DNA of 64,000 nucleotides from Paenibacillus_AR mesotrionivorans (GTDB taxonomy: Bacteria > Bacillota > Bacilli > Paenibacillales > NBRC-103111), in contig NZ_JBJURJ010000021.1 in NCBI RefSeq assembly GCF_046098205.1, positions 56,403 to 120,402 of the forward strand, given 5' to 3'. A program made the position numbers and the translations under genes. Positions 61,635 to 64,000 of the stretch are shown piece by piece. Under the pieces are notes generated by a model. The model was not told where the DNA came from, searched no databases, and was given only the letters and a program-made list of their open reading frames with translations. The first letter of the stretch is position 1; each line of letters begins with the position of its first letter.

Positions 61635-63562
61635 GCATCCATTTTATCATCCTGCGCAACCTCAAGAAGAACATCCGCAACTACTATCTTTATGTGTTTG
61701 CGCTGATCTTCAGTGTGGCCCTGTATTTTTCCTTCGTGACCCTGCGGTACGACCCGGCCATGGACGAAGCGGAGGGTAGCATCAAAGGAGCGGCCGCCAT
61801 CGGCGCCTCCTCCATCCTGCTGGTGGCCATCGTTGCTATTTTTCTGCTTTATGCCAACACCATTTTCATCAAACGCCGCAGCCGTGAAATCGGTTTGTTC
61901 CAATTAATCGGGCTCACCAAGGGGAAAATATTCCGGCTGCTTAGCGCCGAGAACTTGATTCTCTATTTCGGCTCCATGCTTCTGGGAATCGGGGCGGGGT
62001 TTGCCGTATCCCGGCTGATTCTCATGATTCTCTTCAAGATTATCGGCGTGGACGAAATGGCCCGGCTGCAATTTTCGCCCCAGGCGCTGCTGCAGACCGT
62101 CCTCGTCTTCGCCACCGTGTACCTGTTGATCATGCTCATGAATTACCTGTTTATCAAGGGCCAGACCATTCTGTCCCTGTTCCGGGTCACGTCCACCGCA
62201 CAAGAGCGGGTTAAACGCATCTCCGTGTGGGACATCATCATGGGGCTCTTGGGCCTGGGCTTCATCGGTGGGGGCTACGCTCTGTCCGCCCGGCTGTTCG
62301 GCGGCGCATTCACGACTATGGAGGAGCTGATGATGGCGATGGTTGCCATCCTCGCCTTGGTAATCGCCGGCACCTACCTGTTCTACAAAGGCTCTGTGCG
62401 CTTTTTGTTCAATTTGATCCGCAAAAGCAAAAACGGCTACCTGTCCGTAAACGAGGTGCTGTCCCTGTCCTCCATTATGTTCCGGATGCGGTCCAACGCG
62501 CTTTTGTTAACGGTCATTACCACCGTATCCGCTCTGGCTATCGGGCTGCTGTCGTTAAGCTACATCTCGTACACTTCCACGGAGACCACCGCCAGGGATG
62601 TGTCGCCGCATCATTTCGGCTTTGTGAAGGAGAAGGACAAGGACCAGTTCGCAGAAGCGCTTCATGCAAGCAGCATCAGCTTTCGGGAGTTTCGGATTCC
62701 CTCGTTTCAACTGGAGATTGAAGCCTCCAAATTTGTCGATGCTTCCGCTATGGCAATGGCAGATTTATCGGGTTTGGCCGTCAATATGGTGGAGGATACG
62801 GCAGTAGGCATGGACGTGAAGCCCGGGGAAGCCCATTTCAGCGCCGGCTCCTCCCTGTTTAATATGCTGTCTCCGCGCAACAATGTGGAAATCGGGATTG
62901 AGCTTGGGGGCAAAACCATTCCGCTGACCGTCACCTCCGTCTCCAAGATTTCCGTTTTACCCATGTATTACGGACAAGCGCTGGTGGTGGATGAAGCGGA
63001 TTACCGGACCATCTCCGCGGCAGCCGCAGTTACCCCGCCCAAACGCTATAAGGTATCCGAGGTGTATTACGGAATCAACCTGGACGACTCTAACCAAATT
63101 GCCGCGGCCAATGAGATCTTTTTAACCCATGAGGGAGACGCCTTCAACAGCTTCTCACAGTACCAGACTAAGGTGGACCAACGCACCAACATGGGCCTGA
63201 TTATGTTTATTGTGGCCTTCCTGGGACTCACCTTCCTGATCACCTCCGGCTGTATCCTGTACTTCAAGCAGATGGATGAAAGCGAGGAGGAAAAAAGCGG
63301 CTACACCATTCTGCGGAAGCTGGGCTTTACCCCCGGGAACCTGCTCGCAGGCATCCGCTTCAAGCAGCTGTTCAACTTCGGCATCCCGCTGGTAGTGGGC
63401 TTGAGCCACAGCTATTTCGCCGTCAAATCCGGGTGGTTCTTCTTCGGCACAGAGATGCTGTCGCCCACGATCCTGGTGATGCTGGTGTATACCGGACTGT
63501 ATTCCATCTTTGGCTTATTGTCTGTTCTGTATTACAAACGGGTCATCGGCGAATCGCTGTAA
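61631..63562 (+). CDS. BceB-like ABC transporter permease
   Basis: A 643-residue membrane protein. It opens with FHFI-type sequence ILRNLKKNIRNYYLYVFALI, shows FtsX-like helices and, between the seventh and eighth helices, an extracellular domain of about 200 residues (about 315-515), the ligand-binding part in this family. Two or three helices end the chain (VAFLGLTFLITSGCILYFKQ, then LVMLVYTGLYSIFGLLSVLYY). Size and layout match BceB. It ends just before a terminator and completes a regulator-kinase-ATPase-permease module. The antibiotic recognised cannot be deduced. Confidence 0.95.
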   Translation: MSIHFIILRNLKKNIRNYYLYVFALIFSVALYFSFVTLRYDPAMDEAEGSIKGAAAIGASSILLVAIVAIFLLYANTIFIKRRSREIGLFQLIGLTKGKIFRLLSAENLILYFGSMLLGIGAGFAVSRLILMILFKIIGVDEMARLQFSPQALLQTVLVFATVYLLIMLMNYLFIKGQTILSLFRVTSTAQERVKRISVWDIIMGLLGLGFIGGGYALSARLFGGAFTTMEELMMAMVAILALVIAGTYLFYKGSVRFLFNLIRKSKNGYLSVNEVLSLSSIMFRMRSNALLLTVITTVSALAIGLLSLSYISYTSTETTARDVSPHHFGFVKEKDKDQFAEALHASSISFREFRIPSFQLEIEASKFVDASAMAMADLSGLAVNMVEDTAVGMDVKPGEAHFSAGSSLFNMLSPRNNVEIGIELGGKTIPLTVTSVSKISVLPMYYGQALVVDEADYRTISAAAAVTPPKRYKVSEVYYGINLDDSNQIAAANEIFLTHEGDAFNSFSQYQTKVDQRTNMGLIMFIVAFLGLTFLITSGCILYFKQMDESEEEKSGYTILRKLGFTPGNLLAGIRFKQLFNFGIPLVVGLSHSYFAVKSGWFFFGTEMLSPTILVMLVYTGLYSIFGLLSVLYYKRVIGESL

Positions 63563-63588
63563 ACGCGGCCGCTTCCGCGACAAACAAC

Positions 63589-63634
63589 AAAACGGGGATC
63601 CTCCGGCTTTACGCCTGAAGAATCCCCGTTTTTT
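63589..63634. terminator. bidirectional intrinsic terminator
   Basis: The stem AAAACGGGGAT...ATCCCCGTTTT with T-tails on both strands separates the converging permease and monooxygenase-like genes. Confidence 0.88.
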
Positions 63635-63647
63635 GCGCGCAAGCCGA

Positions 63648-63953
63648 TTAATGGCCTGCTGTTTTGACTTGCTCGCCGTTGAATACATTCAGACCCAGCG
63701 GTGCGGCCAAAAACTCCTTCGCTTTGGCCCCGAAGGCTTGGAAGTGGCTGCTTTTGTTATGGACGTCCACGGCCTCGGGACTTTTCCAAACCTCGACCAT
63801 CAGATAGGAGTGCTCCTTGCCGGCCTCCTGGAAGAGATCATAGGAGACATTACCCTCCTCGGCTCTGGAAGCGGCAAGCAGTCCCTCAACCTCCTGCAGG
63901 AACTCTTCATTTTTAGCCGGATTGATGCGGAGGGACGCGTGAATAATGATCAT
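63648..63953 (-). CDS. antibiotic biosynthesis monooxygenase (ABM) domain protein
   Basis: A 101-residue single-domain protein of the ABM/quinol monooxygenase (YgiN-like) fold. Typical features are IHASLRINPAKNEEFL at the start, EEGNVSYDLFQ, SYLMVEVWKSPEAVDVHNKS and HFQAF. These small ferredoxin-like dimers act on quinones or related compounds, but many have no known substrate. The ATG at 63953 follows AGGATG; a longer frame upstream is less likely. The remaining 47 bases to the window edge show no feature. Confidence 0.9.
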   Translation of the reverse strand: MIIIHASLRINPAKNEEFLQEVEGLLAASRAEEGNVSYDLFQEAGKEHSYLMVEVWKSPEAVDVHNKSSHFQAFGAKAKEFLAAPLGLNVFNGEQVKTAGH

Positions 63954-64000
63954 GGTGTGTTCATCCTTTTCGTCTTTTATGGGTGTTCGGAGCAAATGGA

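Overview
The window looks like chromosome of a moderately GC-rich, spore-forming Gram-positive bacterium of the Paenibacillaceae. The evidence is gerP-type germination genes, a CotF-family coat protein, an S-layer (SLH) protein, a BceRS-BceAB peptide-antibiotic resistance module, a FapR-type operator, a ydaO-type c-di-AMP riboswitch and GGAGG ribosome binding sites. I saw no rRNA, tRNA, prophage, transposase or CRISPR array. The assignment rests on gene content only.

Layout. 1-12.1 kb (minus strand): a double-kinase hybrid sensor, its SARP-type response regulator, a secreted trypsin-like protease, a 1779-residue Ig-like surface protein and a secreted protein cut by the left edge. The sensor and protease promoters carry the same 11-bp-period direct repeat. 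12.4-14.5 kb: a c-di-AMP riboswitch before an NlpC/P60 hydrolase, then fabV behind a FapR operator. 14.6-21.9 kb: a 1921-residue protein with 18 carboxypeptidase-regulatory-like repeats, and an MFS exporter. 22-26 kb: intergenic repeats, patatin-like lipase, a MITE-like element, an AAA ATPase and adenosine deaminase. 26-28.3 kb: a TVP38-type membrane protein, DUF6157 and two spore-coat-like genes. 28.3-34.8 kb: a second kinase/SARP pair translationally linked to exoA, then a NifX-like gene and gerPA-gerPB-gerPC. 34.9-37.5 kb: PadR, two DUF1048 proteins and a DrrAB-type ABC transporter. 37.6-39.5 kb: an SLH protein with a Thr-Pro linker and an unknown gene. 39.6-46.5 kb: an atypical oligopeptide importer. 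46.6-54.7 kb: a crystallin-like protein, methyltransferase, heterodimeric ABC exporter, cupin, carbamoyltransferase-like enzyme and DUF5680. 54.9-58.4 kb: AraC plus EamA exporter, AraC-GyrI and DUF1697. 59.1-63.6 kb: a Bce-type module. A monooxygenase-fold protein closes the window.

The most unusual items are: (1) the oligopeptide importer, whose binding protein appears circularly permuted, whose permeases both have long N-terminal extensions and whose two ATPases are fused; (2) the TTnTGAG-N4-TTnTGAG boxes that tie a SARP-type response regulator to a protease/giant-surface-protein operon; (3) several non-coding repeat families: degenerate tandem arrays right after stop codons (periods about 31 and 36-37 bp), AACGG-containing repeats at three loci, and a palindromic element at three loci, one of which is a tandem pair forming the leader of the Bce-type regulator gene.

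Starts were chosen by ribosome binding site and family length, so several genes begin downstream of the longest open frame. All family names are from memory of motifs, not from database searches.
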